The notes under the pieces were generated by a model, which had not been told where the DNA came from, made no database searches, and saw nothing but the letters and a program-made list of their open reading frames with translations. This document shows positions 27,038 through 36,398 of a DNA stretch of 64,000 nucleotides, one piece after another (the stretch's first letter is position 1; each line of letters begins with the position of its first letter). The DNA is taken from NCBI RefSeq assembly GCF_900187615.1, contig NZ_FYDO01000002.1, forward strand, positions 62,001 to 126,000, in the 5' to 3' direction. This DNA comes from Pseudomonas sp. Irchel s3f7. Its GTDB lineage: Bacteria > Pseudomonadota > Gammaproteobacteria > Pseudomonadales > Pseudomonadaceae. Position numbers and translations under genes: made by a program.

Positions 27038-28171
27038 ATGCCGCCTGTTTCCCGCACCGCCTCCCAGCCTGAATTGACCGCCCTGTTCGCCTCGGTGCAA
27101 CAGCACTTTCTGGACGTCATCGTGCCGCTTTGGCAAGGCCCGGGCTGGAATGCCGACCTGGCGTTGCCCTATGAGGCGCTCGACGCCGGGCATCAACCGT
27201 TGCCTGCCCAGCGCTACCGGGCCATGGCCTGTGCGCGGCAGCTGTATCTGTTTGCCAGCTTGATCGGCCAGGTGCCTGGCGCCGAAGAACGTGCCGCCGC
27301 GTTGTTCCGTTCCTTGCAGCGGCACTTCCACGACGCCGAGCACGGTGGCTGGTTCTACAGCATCGATCCGCAGGGTGCGCCGCTGGATCAGCGTAAAGAC
27401 CTCTACACCCACGCGTTCATCCTGTTCGCCTGCGCCCATTACTGGGCCAAGGTCCGTGAGCCGCTGGTGGAATCGGTACTCAACGCTTCACTGGAAGTGA
27501 TCGCGCAACGCTTTGCCACAGGCGACGGCCTGTACGAAGCCACGCTAGACCGTGACTGGTCATCGCTCGACAGCGGCCCCCTGCAGAACCCGTTGATGCA
27601 CTTGGCCGAAGCCTTTCTCGCGACCCTGTCAGTACGTGAAGACCTTGCCGTGCAACTGGCGCTCGTCGAGTTATGCACAGCCATGCAGGCACGCTTCGTC
27701 GATACGCAACATAGCGTGTTGATGGAGAAACCGCTGGGGTCTGTGGATAACTGGTTCGAGCCAGGCCACCAGTTCGAGTGGTACTTCTTGCTGGCATCGT
27801 CCGACCTGTTGCGCAGCTCGAAACTGCATGACGCTCTGGAGCTCGCTTTCGCATTTACCGAGCAACTGGGTGTCGATCAGCAGACCGGTGCCGTGCGAGC
27901 CATGCTCGACCTAGGGCCGGACGGCGGCACTCGGGACGCGACGCAGCGCATCTGGGCTCAGGCCGAGTACCTGCGCGCACTAACGCTGCGCCCGAACAGC
28001 GACGCGGCGGTGCTGCATCAATTGCAGGCGTTGCAGCAGCGCTGCCTGCATGCCGGTGGCTGGTATGAATGTCGTGATGAGCGCGGTGAAGTCAGCCGAC
28101 GCGACATGCCGTCCACCACGCCGTATCACCTGGCGACGTGTTATCGCGGATTGGCCGAATACCTCGCCTGA
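27038..28171 (+). CDS. AGE-family sugar epimerase/isomerase
   Basis: A 377-aa (alpha/alpha)6-barrel enzyme of the N-acylglucosamine 2-epimerase family, which interconverts aldoses and ketoses or 2-epimers (for example mannose/fructose, glucosamine forms). Active-site His residues are in YTHAFILFA near residue 130, GHQFEWYFLL near 250, and TPYHLATCY near 365. Exact substrate is not determinable; aldose-ketose isomerase is the more common activity in bacteria. It converges, with only 3 bp between stops, with a cation efflux gene. Confidence 0.85.
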   Translation: MPPVSRTASQPELTALFASVQQHFLDVIVPLWQGPGWNADLALPYEALDAGHQPLPAQRYRAMACARQLYLFASLIGQVPGAEERAAALFRSLQRHFHDAEHGGWFYSIDPQGAPLDQRKDLYTHAFILFACAHYWAKVREPLVESVLNASLEVIAQRFATGDGLYEATLDRDWSSLDSGPLQNPLMHLAEAFLATLSVREDLAVQLALVELCTAMQARFVDTQHSVLMEKPLGSVDNWFEPGHQFEWYFLLASSDLLRSSKLHDALELAFAFTEQLGVDQQTGAVRAMLDLGPDGGTRDATQRIWAQAEYLRALTLRPNSDAAVLHQLQALQQRCLHAGGWYECRDERGEVSRRDMPSTTPYHLATCYRGLAEYLA

Positions 28172-28174
28172 CCT

Positions 28175-29080
28175 TCACTCAATCCACTTGCGATCCCCGG
28201 TAAAACTGATCGTCAGCCAGCGTGCGGCGTCCGGCTCACCGAGGTTTGTGGATATTTCCTCGCGCAAACTGTCCAGTTGTCCCACACCGTCCAGCCAGTA
28301 ATCCTTCGGCAACACGATGTGAATCTCGATAAAACAGGCCCGCCCGTGTTTCTGCACGTAGGAAATGTAGTCGTCGAAACCATGCTCGACCTTGGCCACC
28401 TCCATCACCTGACGCACCTTGTCGTCCAGTTGATCCGGGACGATCCCCAGCACATCGCGTAAGGCCGGAGCGAGGATTTTGAAGGCTGGGGGAAGCATGC
28501 CCAAGGCCAGCAGAATCAGGATCATCGGGTCGACATACACCGCCCACTTGTCGAAACCCTGCGTCTTGAGCAGCAGTGCGATAAGGAAACTCACCAACAG
28601 TCCCGCCGACAGCATCGCGTCCACCAGCCAACTGATGTTGTCGAACTGGATCAGCGATGAGTTGAGCGTGCGATTGCGATGGCGGACGTAGAAGAAGTAA
28701 ATCAGCTCAACAACGGTGAACACCGCCGCGTAGAGGATCACCAGACCGAGCTCGACCTCGCGGCCTCCATTGATGATGCCGAACACACCGTTGAGAAACG
28801 CGTAAACGGCCACCAGGAAGATGAAACAGCCTTCGATCACCAGCACCATGGGTTCCAGGTGCCAGGAGCCGAACTGAAAGCGCTGATTGCTTTCCTTGGC
28901 GATCAGCCGGGCGGTGAGCAGCATCAACACCTTGATGAAGGCGGCGATCAACGAAAAGAAACCATCGAACAGGATCGATTGGGAACCTGAAACAAAACCG
29001 GTAATGATTCCGGCGAATGTCACCAGGAGCATCAGGAACGTCGATTGTTTGAGCAGTAGCTGCTCTTCTCGATTGCGCAC
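28175..29080 (-). CDS. cation diffusion facilitator-family transporter
   Basis: A 301-aa inner-membrane protein with six hydrophobic helices (first near LMLLVTFAGIITGFV) and a C-terminal cytoplasmic domain, as in CDF transporters. The metal-binding His/Asp pair typical of Zn exporters is less clear (SQSILFDGFFSLI and NISWLVDAMLS each keep one Asp), so metal specificity is uncertain. Start at GTG 29080 is chosen because GGAG lies 8 nt upstream; an ATG 30 bp further has none. It faces the AGE gene tail to tail. Confidence 0.8.
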   Translation of the reverse strand: MRNREEQLLLKQSTFLMLLVTFAGIITGFVSGSQSILFDGFFSLIAAFIKVLMLLTARLIAKESNQRFQFGSWHLEPMVLVIEGCFIFLVAVYAFLNGVFGIINGGREVELGLVILYAAVFTVVELIYFFYVRHRNRTLNSSLIQFDNISWLVDAMLSAGLLVSFLIALLLKTQGFDKWAVYVDPMILILLALGMLPPAFKILAPALRDVLGIVPDQLDDKVRQVMEVAKVEHGFDDYISYVQKHGRACFIEIHIVLPKDYWLDGVGQLDSLREEISTNLGEPDAARWLTISFTGDRKWIE

Positions 29081-29171
29081 TTGTTCTCCTCGAACACCTC
29101 TAGACCGCACGATGCGGCGAGATTATTGGAAGAGGAGTCTAGCTGAAGTCCAGCGTGTCTGGTCCGTCCCC

Positions 29172-29248
29172 TTCGCGAGCAGGCTCGCTTCCACATCGGT
29201 TCTCGGTGTTCGCAGATCCTTTGTGGGAGCGAGCTTGCTCGCGATAGC
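29172..29248. repeat. REP pair
   Basis: TTCGCGAGCAGGCTCGCTTCCACA and inverted TGTGGGAGCGAGCTTGCTCGCGATA lie in the gap between the cation transporter and the dehydrogenase. Confidence 0.8.
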
Positions 29249-29260
29249 CATCACTGGGTC

Positions 29261-30022
29261 TTAAGACTTTCGATCGATGGCAAACCCGGCCCAGGTCTGG
29301 CTGACCGGCATCAGTTCCAGGCTGTTGATGTTGATGTGCGCCGGAGCGTTGAGCACCCAGAAGATAGTGTCAGCGATGTCCTGCGGCTGAATCGGCTCGG
29401 CACCGGCGTAGGTCGCGTTGTAGCGCTCCTGGTCACCGGCAAAGCGCACCAGCGAGAACTCGCTTTCGCACAGGCCCGGCTCGATGTTGCTGACCCGTAC
29501 GCCCGTGCCTTGCAGGTCGCAGCGCAGGCTCAGGGAGAACTGTTTGACGAACGCCTTGGTCGCGCCATACACGTGGCTGCCCGGGTAGGGATAATTGCCG
29601 GCAATGGAGCCCAGGTTGACGATACCGGCGCCACGACCGTGGGCGATCAGGCGTGGCAACAGCAGGCGGGTGCTGTACATCAGGCCTTTGACGTTGGTAT
29701 CGACCATGGTGTCCCAATCGTCCAGATCACATTTCGGTGCCGGGTCGGCACCCAACGCCAGGCCGGCGTTGTTGATAAGTCCGCGTAGCTTGGCAAAGGA
29801 CGGCGGCAGATTGCCGATCGCTTCCTCCATGGCTTTGCGATCACGCACATCGAGCACCAGGCCATGGACCTCAGTCTGCTTCGACAACTCGGCGCACAGT
29901 GCATTGAGGCGCTCTTCACGACGGCCAGTCAGCACCAGTTTCCAGCCGGCCTCGGCAAAACGACGGGCACAGGCTTCACCAAAACCGGACGTCGCGCCGG
30001 TAATAAACAGGGTGTCGGACAT
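29261..30022 (-). CDS. ydfG: YdfG-like short-chain dehydrogenase
   Basis: A 253-aa NADP-dependent short-chain dehydrogenase. The cofactor loop is GATSGFGEACARRF near residue 8. The catalytic Tyr-Lys is in YGATKAFVKQFSLSL near 152, and the catalytic Ser is in NLGSIAGNYPYPGSH. It closely resembles E. coli YdfG, which oxidises 3-hydroxy acids and L-allo-threonine and helps detoxify malonic semialdehyde. ATG 30022 gives the conserved N-terminus MSDTLFITGA with AAGGAGAACACG before it. It is monocistronic. Confidence 0.9.
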   Translation of the reverse strand: MSDTLFITGATSGFGEACARRFAEAGWKLVLTGRREERLNALCAELSKQTEVHGLVLDVRDRKAMEEAIGNLPPSFAKLRGLINNAGLALGADPAPKCDLDDWDTMVDTNVKGLMYSTRLLLPRLIAHGRGAGIVNLGSIAGNYPYPGSHVYGATKAFVKQFSLSLRCDLQGTGVRVSNIEPGLCESEFSLVRFAGDQERYNATYAGAEPIQPQDIADTIFWVLNAPAHININSLELMPVSQTWAGFAIDRKS

Positions 30023-30185
30023 CGTGTTCTCCTTGCATCGGCTGATCGCCAGCCATTGAAATAGAAATTCAGCAGGCAGCATGCCCGGCCTTGTTCACAG
30101 CGGCAACCACCGCTCAAACTGTTCAAAAAACGCTCAATCCCGGCAAGCCCTTGACCCGCTTGGCCTACAGCCATGTGCGCGCACG

Positions 30186-30672
30186 TTATCCACAGGCCGG
30201 TCCACAGTCTTTGGGGGCAAGTGGAAAAGCTGCAAGCCGCTATCCACAAGGCTTTGCGCGAAGTTTTGAAACTTTTTTGCTTGACCCTCAACCACCTGCC
30301 GTGCAGCCCTTGGCCATTTTCATGACTGACGGGTCAAACCGGCGATGGCGCCAAGCCAGTAACCACGGCCTTCAGCCGACTCTTTCCAGAGTTTAATCAC
30401 AGACTTATCCACAGGCTTGCACACGTCAATTCCATGCATTTTCACCCCGAACAAAAAGGTTGACAAAGCGACTTGAAAGCTGAGCAAAAACAGCTGATCA
30501 AAAAACAACCACACCTCTGCAAGCCGCGGTTTAAAAGGCCTCCAGCCAGCTACTCCCACGTTATTCACAGCCGGTTCCACAGCAAACGGGGACAAGTCAA
30601 AACCGTGACAAAACAGGTATTTGCAGCGGCTTTATGTCGCGCTTTGGGAGCTTTGGAATAATGTTTTCCACA
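30186..30672 (+). other. cluster of DnaA boxes
   Basis: Three perfect TTATNCACA boxes: TTATCCACA at 30186-30194 and 30405-30413, and TTATTCACA at 30561-30569. Three one-mismatch boxes are also present: CTATCCACA at 30240-30248, TTAATCACA at 30393-30401 and TTTTCCACA at 30664-30672. All point the same way. No replication initiation gene or AT-rich unwinding element is adjacent. A DnaA-titrating or reactivating site resembling datA or DARS is a possible role. Confidence 0.55.
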
Positions 30673-30697
30673 ATTTCCATCGGGCATACCACAACCC

Positions 30698-30801
30698 CTG
30701 TAGGAGCGAGCCTGCTCGCGATGGGCGTCAACGAAAACGCGAGCACTCTGGATAAACGCGTTGTCCTGGGGATCTTCGCGAGCAGGCTCGCTCCTACAGG
30801 G
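30698..30801. repeat. REP pair
   Basis: CTGTAGGAGCGAGCCTGCTCGCG and its inverted copy CGCGAGCAGGCTCGCTCCTACAG, a near-perfect doublet separated by about 55 bp. Confidence 0.9.
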
Positions 30802-30828
30802 GATTGCGGTGTTTGGGAGATGTAAAAA

Positions 30829-30854
30829 AGCCCCGGCAATTGCGTGCCGGGGCT
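30829..30854 (-). terminator. terminator of the liv operon
   Basis: AGCCCCGGCA and TGCCGGGGCT form a 10-bp stem around a 6-nt loop. On the minus strand it is followed by TTTTTT. It lies 20 bp after the livF stop. Confidence 0.92.
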
Positions 30855-30873
30855 TGTGCATAACAACAAAAAC

Positions 30874-31590
30874 TCAATGCCCGCCGAGATAAGCGCTACG
30901 CACATCCTCGTTGACCAACAGTTCCTTGCCAGTGCCCGTCATGCGGATTTCGCCGTTAACCATCACATACGCCCGGTCAGACAGCCGCAGGGCATGGTTG
31001 GCGTTCTGCTCCACCAGGAAGATGGTCATGCCGGTCTTGGCCAGTTCCCGCAGGGTCGCGAAGATCTGCTTCACCACGATCGGCGCCAGGCCCAGGCTGG
31101 GTTCGTCAAGCAGCAGCAACTTGGGTCGGCTCATCAGGGCACGGGCGATGGCGAGCATTTGCTGCTCGCCGCCGGACATGGTCATCGCACGCTGGGTACG
31201 CCGTTCTTCGAGCCGCGGGAACAGCTCGAACATGCGCTGCATGTCTTCCTTGGCGTACTTGTCGCCGATAGGGATGGTACCCATCAGCAGGTTTTCCTCG
31301 ACGGTCATGTCGGGGAACACCCGCCGCCCTTCCGGCGATTGCGCGATGCCGTTGGAAGCAATGTAGTGCGACGACTTGTGAGTGATGTCCACACCCTGAT
31401 AGAGGATCTGCCCGTCCGCTGCCCTTGGCTGGCCGAAGATCGACATCAGCAGGGTCGACTTGCCGGCACCGTTGGAGCCGATCAGGCTGACGGTTTCCCC
31501 TTCGTTGATGTGCAGCGAGACACCTTTCAGGGCCTGGATCGGCCCGTAGAACACATCCAGTTCCTTGAGTTCGAGGATGGGTTGGCTCAT
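30874..31590 (-). CDS. livF: branched-chain amino acid ABC transporter ATPase LivF
   Basis: A 238-aa nucleotide-binding subunit. It has Walker A GSNGAGKSTL near residue 38, signature MSGGEQQMLAIARAL near 140, and Walker B LLLLDEPSLGLAP near 159. With LivG it powers import of Leu/Ile/Val through LivH-LivM. Last gene of the livK-H-M-G-F operon; it overlaps livG by 4 bp and is followed by a terminator. Confidence 0.96.
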   Translation of the reverse strand: MSQPILELKELDVFYGPIQALKGVSLHINEGETVSLIGSNGAGKSTLLMSIFGQPRAADGQILYQGVDITHKSSHYIASNGIAQSPEGRRVFPDMTVEENLLMGTIPIGDKYAKEDMQRMFELFPRLEERRTQRAMTMSGGEQQMLAIARALMSRPKLLLLDEPSLGLAPIVVKQIFATLRELAKTGMTIFLVEQNANHALRLSDRAYVMVNGEIRMTGTGKELLVNEDVRSAYLGGH

Positions 31591-32462
31591 AGCACCACTT
31601 CCTCTTCATCGGCGCCCAGGTAGGCCGCAATCACTTTCGGATCGTTACGAATCGCATCGGGCCCACCCTCGGCGATGACGATGCCGTGGTCCAGCACCAC
31701 GATGTGGTCGGAAATGCTCATTACCATGCCCATGTCGTGTTCGATCAGCACCACGGTCAGATCGTGCTCGTCGCGCAGCAGCCGGATCATCGCGCTCAGC
31801 GCTTCGGTTTCCTGAGGGTTGAGGCCGGCAGCCGGCTCGTCGAGGCAGATGATCTGCGGACGGGTGCACATGGCCCGGGCGATTTCCAGACGACGTTGCT
31901 GGCCGTAGGACAATTCACCCGCCAGACGGTTGGCGCAGTCCACCAGGTCCACCACTTCCAGCCAGTAGAACGCGTGGTCCAGTGCATCGCTTTCAGCCTT
32001 GCGATAGCCCTTGGTGTTGAGGATGCCGGCGAGCATGCTGCGGTTGACCCACATGTGCTGCGCCACCAGCAGGTTTTCCAGCACCGACATTTCCTTGAAC
32101 AGGCGAATGTTCTGGAAGGTACGTGCCAGGCCTGCGCGGTTGACCAGGTGGGTGCCGCCGAACATTTTGTAGTACAGGCGACTGGCAAAGGATTTCGGCG
32201 AGACGAAGTCGGTCGGTTTGAACGACTCGCCCAGCAGTTGGATGACGTTGGTCTGCTCGCCCCGCACGTTGAGTTCAATCTTGCCGCCCGAGGCCTTGTA
32301 GAACCCGGTCAGGCAGTTGAACACCGTGGTTTTGCCGGCACCGTTGGGACCGATCAGGGCGAAGATCGAGTTGCGCTCTACTTTCAGGCTGACATCGTTC
32401 AACGCCTTGATGCCGCCGAAGTGCATCATCAGCTTCTCTACCGAGAGTACGACTTCGCTCAT
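31587..32462 (-). CDS. livG: branched-chain amino acid ABC transporter ATPase LivG
   Basis: A 291-aa ATPase partner of LivF. Walker A is GPNGAGKTTV near residue 38, signature ELSYGQQRRLEIARAM near 197, and Walker B IICLDEPAAGLNPQE near 217. The LivG-type insertion after Walker A makes it longer than LivF, as usual. It overlaps livM and livF by 4 bp each. Confidence 0.96.
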   Translation of the reverse strand: MSEVVLSVEKLMMHFGGIKALNDVSLKVERNSIFALIGPNGAGKTTVFNCLTGFYKASGGKIELNVRGEQTNVIQLLGESFKPTDFVSPKSFASRLYYKMFGGTHLVNRAGLARTFQNIRLFKEMSVLENLLVAQHMWVNRSMLAGILNTKGYRKAESDALDHAFYWLEVVDLVDCANRLAGELSYGQQRRLEIARAMCTRPQIICLDEPAAGLNPQETEALSAMIRLLRDEHDLTVVLIEHDMGMVMSISDHIVVLDHGIVIAEGGPDAIRNDPKVIAAYLGADEEEVVL

Positions 32463-33742
32463 GGCGCTACTCCTTTACGCGGTGTCACACCGGTACGGCT
32501 GATCCGAATCAGGCCGCGCGGTCGCCAGATCATCATCAACACCATCAGGATGCCGAACAGCAGCACGCGATATTCGGCGAAGCCGCGCAGCAGTTCAGGG
32601 GCGACGGTCAGCACGAACGCTGCGATCACCACGCCGATGGTCGAACCCATACCGCCCAGCACCACAATGGCGAGGATCAGGGCCGATTCGAAGAAGGTAA
32701 ACGAGGTCGGGTTGACGAAACCCTGGTAGGTCGCAAAGAACACGCCGGCAAGGCCTGCAGTCGATGCACCGATGGTGAATGCCGAGAGCTTGACCAGCAC
32801 GTGGTTCAGGCCCATGGAGCGGCAGGCGATTTCGTCTTCACGCAGGGCTTCCCAGGCGCGACCGACTGGCATCTTGACCAGACGATGCTTGATGTACAGC
32901 ACGGCCAATACCACCAGGAACAACACCGCGTAGATGAAGTAGTACTTCACGTCCGGGTTGTAGGCGATGCCAAAGAACTCGTGAAACGGTACCCCGCCAT
33001 CCTTCGCCCGCTTGCCGAACTCCAGGCCGAAGAACGTTGGCAGTGGCGCCGGCATGCCGTTCGGACCACCGGTCAGCGACAGCCAGTTGTTGAGGATCAA
33101 GCGGATGATTTCACCGAAGCCCAGGGTCACAATCGCCAGATAGTCGCCGTGCAGACGCAGCACCGGAAAACCGAGGATGCACCCGGCGAGGCCAGCGGTG
33201 ATCGCCGCCAATGGCAGCACCGTCCAGAAGCCCAGCCCCAGGTACTGGTAACCGAGCGCCAGGCCGTAGGCACCAATGGCGTAGAACGCCACATAACCCA
33301 GGTCAAGCAGGCCGGCCAGCCCGACCACAATGTTCAGTCCCAGGCCCAGCAGCACGTAGATCAAACCGAGGATGACCACGCCCAACAGATAGGAGTTGGA
33401 GAAAAACGGAAACACCACGGCAATCACAATGATCAGCGGGATGATCCAGCGCAGTCGGGTTTTGTAGTCGGGCGGCAGCACATGAACGCCGGAACCAGTG
33501 GTTTCAAAACCCTCGAGGATTCTCAGGCCTTTGGGGGTTTGCAGAAACAGGCTCAAGGCAAAACGCCCGGCCATGACGATGGCAATGATCCATGCCACCC
33601 GCGAAGTTTCCAGGTTGAAGCCGTAGCCATCGAGCACGACGCCGACAATCGGCCCGAACACGATCAGGGCAATGAGACCGGCAAGAATCGCGTCAACCAG
33701 GCTTTTTTTGACATCAATGGTTTTTTTAGTGGTTGAAGACAT
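32459..33742 (-). CDS. livM: branched-chain amino acid ABC transporter permease LivM
   Basis: A 427-aa inner-membrane permease with about ten helices. The conserved loop LGLNIVVGLAGLLDLGYVAFYAIGAYG lies near residue 140 and the EAA-like coupling motif GRAWEALREDEIACRSMGLN near 325. The N-terminal extension of about 90 residues with extra helices is usual for proteobacterial LivM. It starts 4 bp after livH and overlaps livG. Confidence 0.95.
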   Translation of the reverse strand: MSSTTKKTIDVKKSLVDAILAGLIALIVFGPIVGVVLDGYGFNLETSRVAWIIAIVMAGRFALSLFLQTPKGLRILEGFETTGSGVHVLPPDYKTRLRWIIPLIIVIAVVFPFFSNSYLLGVVILGLIYVLLGLGLNIVVGLAGLLDLGYVAFYAIGAYGLALGYQYLGLGFWTVLPLAAITAGLAGCILGFPVLRLHGDYLAIVTLGFGEIIRLILNNWLSLTGGPNGMPAPLPTFFGLEFGKRAKDGGVPFHEFFGIAYNPDVKYYFIYAVLFLVVLAVLYIKHRLVKMPVGRAWEALREDEIACRSMGLNHVLVKLSAFTIGASTAGLAGVFFATYQGFVNPTSFTFFESALILAIVVLGGMGSTIGVVIAAFVLTVAPELLRGFAEYRVLLFGILMVLMMIWRPRGLIRISRTGVTPRKGVAP

Positions 33743-33745
33743 CGC

Positions 33746-34660
<915 letters not shown>

Positions 34661-34774
34661 AACGCAATCTCACGCAATGAGAACCTGCACTCCTGTGGGG
34701 GTGCGGTTCTTCTAAGGAAAATACAGATATACGTCGGAGCAATGTCAGACACGAACAGGCAGCGCTCACCGGCC

Positions 34775-34868
34775 CCTGTAGGAGCTGGCTTGCCAGCGAT
34801 AGCGATTGAACAGTCGACAAACATGTCGCCTGCAAGTCCGCCTTCGCCAGCAAGCCGGCTCCGACAAA
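34775..34868. repeat. REP pair between braC/livK and livH
   Basis: CTGTAGGAGCTGGCTTGCCAGCGAT and its inverted relative TTCGCCAGCAAGCCGGCTCCGACA. Its position inside an operon, just after the binding-protein gene, suits differential mRNA stability. Confidence 0.85.
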
Positions 34869-34901
34869 AGGTTCATCGGGGAGCCCTGATCGGGTCAGCC
34901 C

Positions 34902-36035
34902 TTACTTCTGTTTTTCCAGCTGGTGGTATTTGCCGGTTGCGTCCCACTGGTAAACCACGTAGTCGGACACTTTCAGGTCGCCCTTGCTGTCCCAGGTCTT
35001 CTCGCCCATAACGGTCTTGACCGGGTTTTTCTTCAGCCAGGCAGCTGCGTCTTCGCCCTTGTTGGACTTGGCGCCATTGAAGGCAGCGGCCAGGGTCTGG
35101 ACCGAAGCGTAGGCATACAGGGTGTAGCCTTCAGGCTCGGTGCCGGCCTTGCGGAATGCGTCTACGACAGTCTTGCTGTCTGGCAGCATGCGTGGGTCGG
35201 CGCCGAAGGTCATCAGCACGCCGTCAACGTATTGCGGGCCGCCAGCGGTGGTCACCAGTTCGTCGGTCACGATGCCGTCGTCGGACATGAATTTCACGTC
35301 TTTCAGGCCTTCGGTACGCAGTTGTTTAACCAGTGGACCCGCCTCTGGGTGCAGGCCGCCGAAGTAGACGACATCGGCACCGGCCGCACGGATCTTGGTC
35401 ACGACGGCACTGAAGTCTTTCTCGCCGCGGGTCAGGCCTTCATACAGCACCGGCGTCACGCCGCGCTTGACCAGTTGAGCCTTGGTGGCATCCGCCAGGC
35501 CTTGGCCGTAGGTGTCTTTGTCGTGCAGCACGACAACCTTTTTGCCCTTGAGCATGTCGACGATGTAGTCACCGGCCACGATGCCTTGCTGGTCGTCACG
35601 ACCGCACATGCGGAACATGGCACTCAGGCCGCGCTCGGTAACCTGTGGGTTGGTGGAACCTGGAGTGATCGCGATGATGCCCGCTTCGTCATAGATCTCG
35701 GAGGCCGGGATGGTCGACGAGGAGCAGAAGTGACCGACCACGCCGGCGACTTTCTGGTTGGTCAGGTCTTTGGCAACCGTCACAGCCTGTTTCGGTTCGC
35801 AGGCGTCATCGCCCTTGACCAGGACGATTTTTTCCCCGTTGACGCCGCCCGCTGCGTTGACCGCATCGGCCGCCGCTTGTGCACCCTTCATGTACTGTTC
35901 ACCAAATGCCGCGTTGGCGCCAGTCATTGGTCCCGCTACGCCGATCTTGATGTCAGCCTGAGCAAACGCAGAAACACCCAGCGCAGTTGCCACTGCGAGG
36001 GCCAGAAAACCTTTCTTGTAAAACGTCTGGGACAT
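34902..36035 (-). CDS. livK: branched-chain amino acid ABC transporter substrate-binding protein
   Basis: A 377-aa periplasmic binding protein for Leu/Ile/Val (LivJ/LivK/BraC family). It has a signal peptide (GFLALAVATALGVSAFAQA, cleavage near residue 26) and mature start ADIKIGVAGPMTGANAAFGEQ. The ligand-pocket motif GHFCSSSTIPASEIYDEAGI lies near residue 120. ATG 36035 is chosen for GGAG 9 nt upstream; ATG 36050 is an in-frame alternative. It is the first gene of the operon, behind a sigma-54 promoter. Confidence 0.94.
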   Translation of the reverse strand: MSQTFYKKGFLALAVATALGVSAFAQADIKIGVAGPMTGANAAFGEQYMKGAQAAADAVNAAGGVNGEKIVLVKGDDACEPKQAVTVAKDLTNQKVAGVVGHFCSSSTIPASEIYDEAGIIAITPGSTNPQVTERGLSAMFRMCGRDDQQGIVAGDYIVDMLKGKKVVVLHDKDTYGQGLADATKAQLVKRGVTPVLYEGLTRGEKDFSAVVTKIRAAGADVVYFGGLHPEAGPLVKQLRTEGLKDVKFMSDDGIVTDELVTTAGGPQYVDGVLMTFGADPRMLPDSKTVVDAFRKAGTEPEGYTLYAYASVQTLAAAFNGAKSNKGEDAAAWLKKNPVKTVMGEKTWDSKGDLKVSDYVVYQWDATGKYHQLEKQK

Positions 36036-36091
36036 GAGGTGGTGCTCCATGGTTTTTTTTAATTGGCACTGCGACTTCACTGAATGCTCAG

Positions 36092-36108
36092 AGCAAGGGC
36101 CGTGCCAT
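36092..36108 (-). promoter_or_regulatory. sigma-54 promoter of the liv operon
   Basis: On the minus strand this reads ATGGCACGGCCCTTGCT, matching TGGCACG-N4-TTGCW exactly with the required ten bases between GG and GC. Initiation would fall near 36081, about 46 nt before livK. This predicts nitrogen- or amino-acid-responsive control by an enhancer-binding protein. Confidence 0.85.
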
Positions 36109-36398
36109 CGGTTTTTTATTCTGAAAAAAGTCGCTGCCTTATTGTTTTTTCGACTGTTTCGGTCCCATTTTCATTGGGTGTGCAACCGTCTAAACCGCGG
36201 AAGGTAAAACCTGATATTTTTTTAGGCGCAACCCTCATGCGCCATCATTGCAACCGCGGCACCAAACATCGTGCAACCAGCCTGTAACACCGTTCGTCAC
36301 CGAAGTGCACACTGCTGGTGCGGGACTGCTACAACCCGCACCACTACAGGCTAGCTGTTGAACGAAAAAGCGCCGCTTTCAGCAACAAATTTCAACAT
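36109..36398. other. leader and gap upstream of the liv promoter
   Basis: 290 bp between the liv promoter and the amaA stop. It is AT-rich near 36110-36220 with runs of T. CTGGTGCGGG and CCCGCACCAC near 36314-36343 form a hairpin that may terminate amaA. No enhancer site was recognised with confidence. Confidence 0.5.

Larger units (their letters stand above)
30023..30873. other. gene-free region with a DnaA-box cluster
   Basis: 850 bp with no supported gene. It holds the DnaA-box cluster, a REP doublet and the liv terminator. Short frames here have no ribosome site or family. A small RNA cannot be excluded. Confidence 0.6.

Noticed and set aside
30091..30661. Short frames in the DnaA-box region as possible genes
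   Set aside because: No ribosome sites and repeat-driven composition; the region looks regulatory.
30186..30672. Interpretation of the DnaA boxes as the chromosomal origin
   Set aside because: The Pseudomonas origin lies by dnaA/rpmH, absent here, and no AT-rich unwinding repeats adjoin the boxes.
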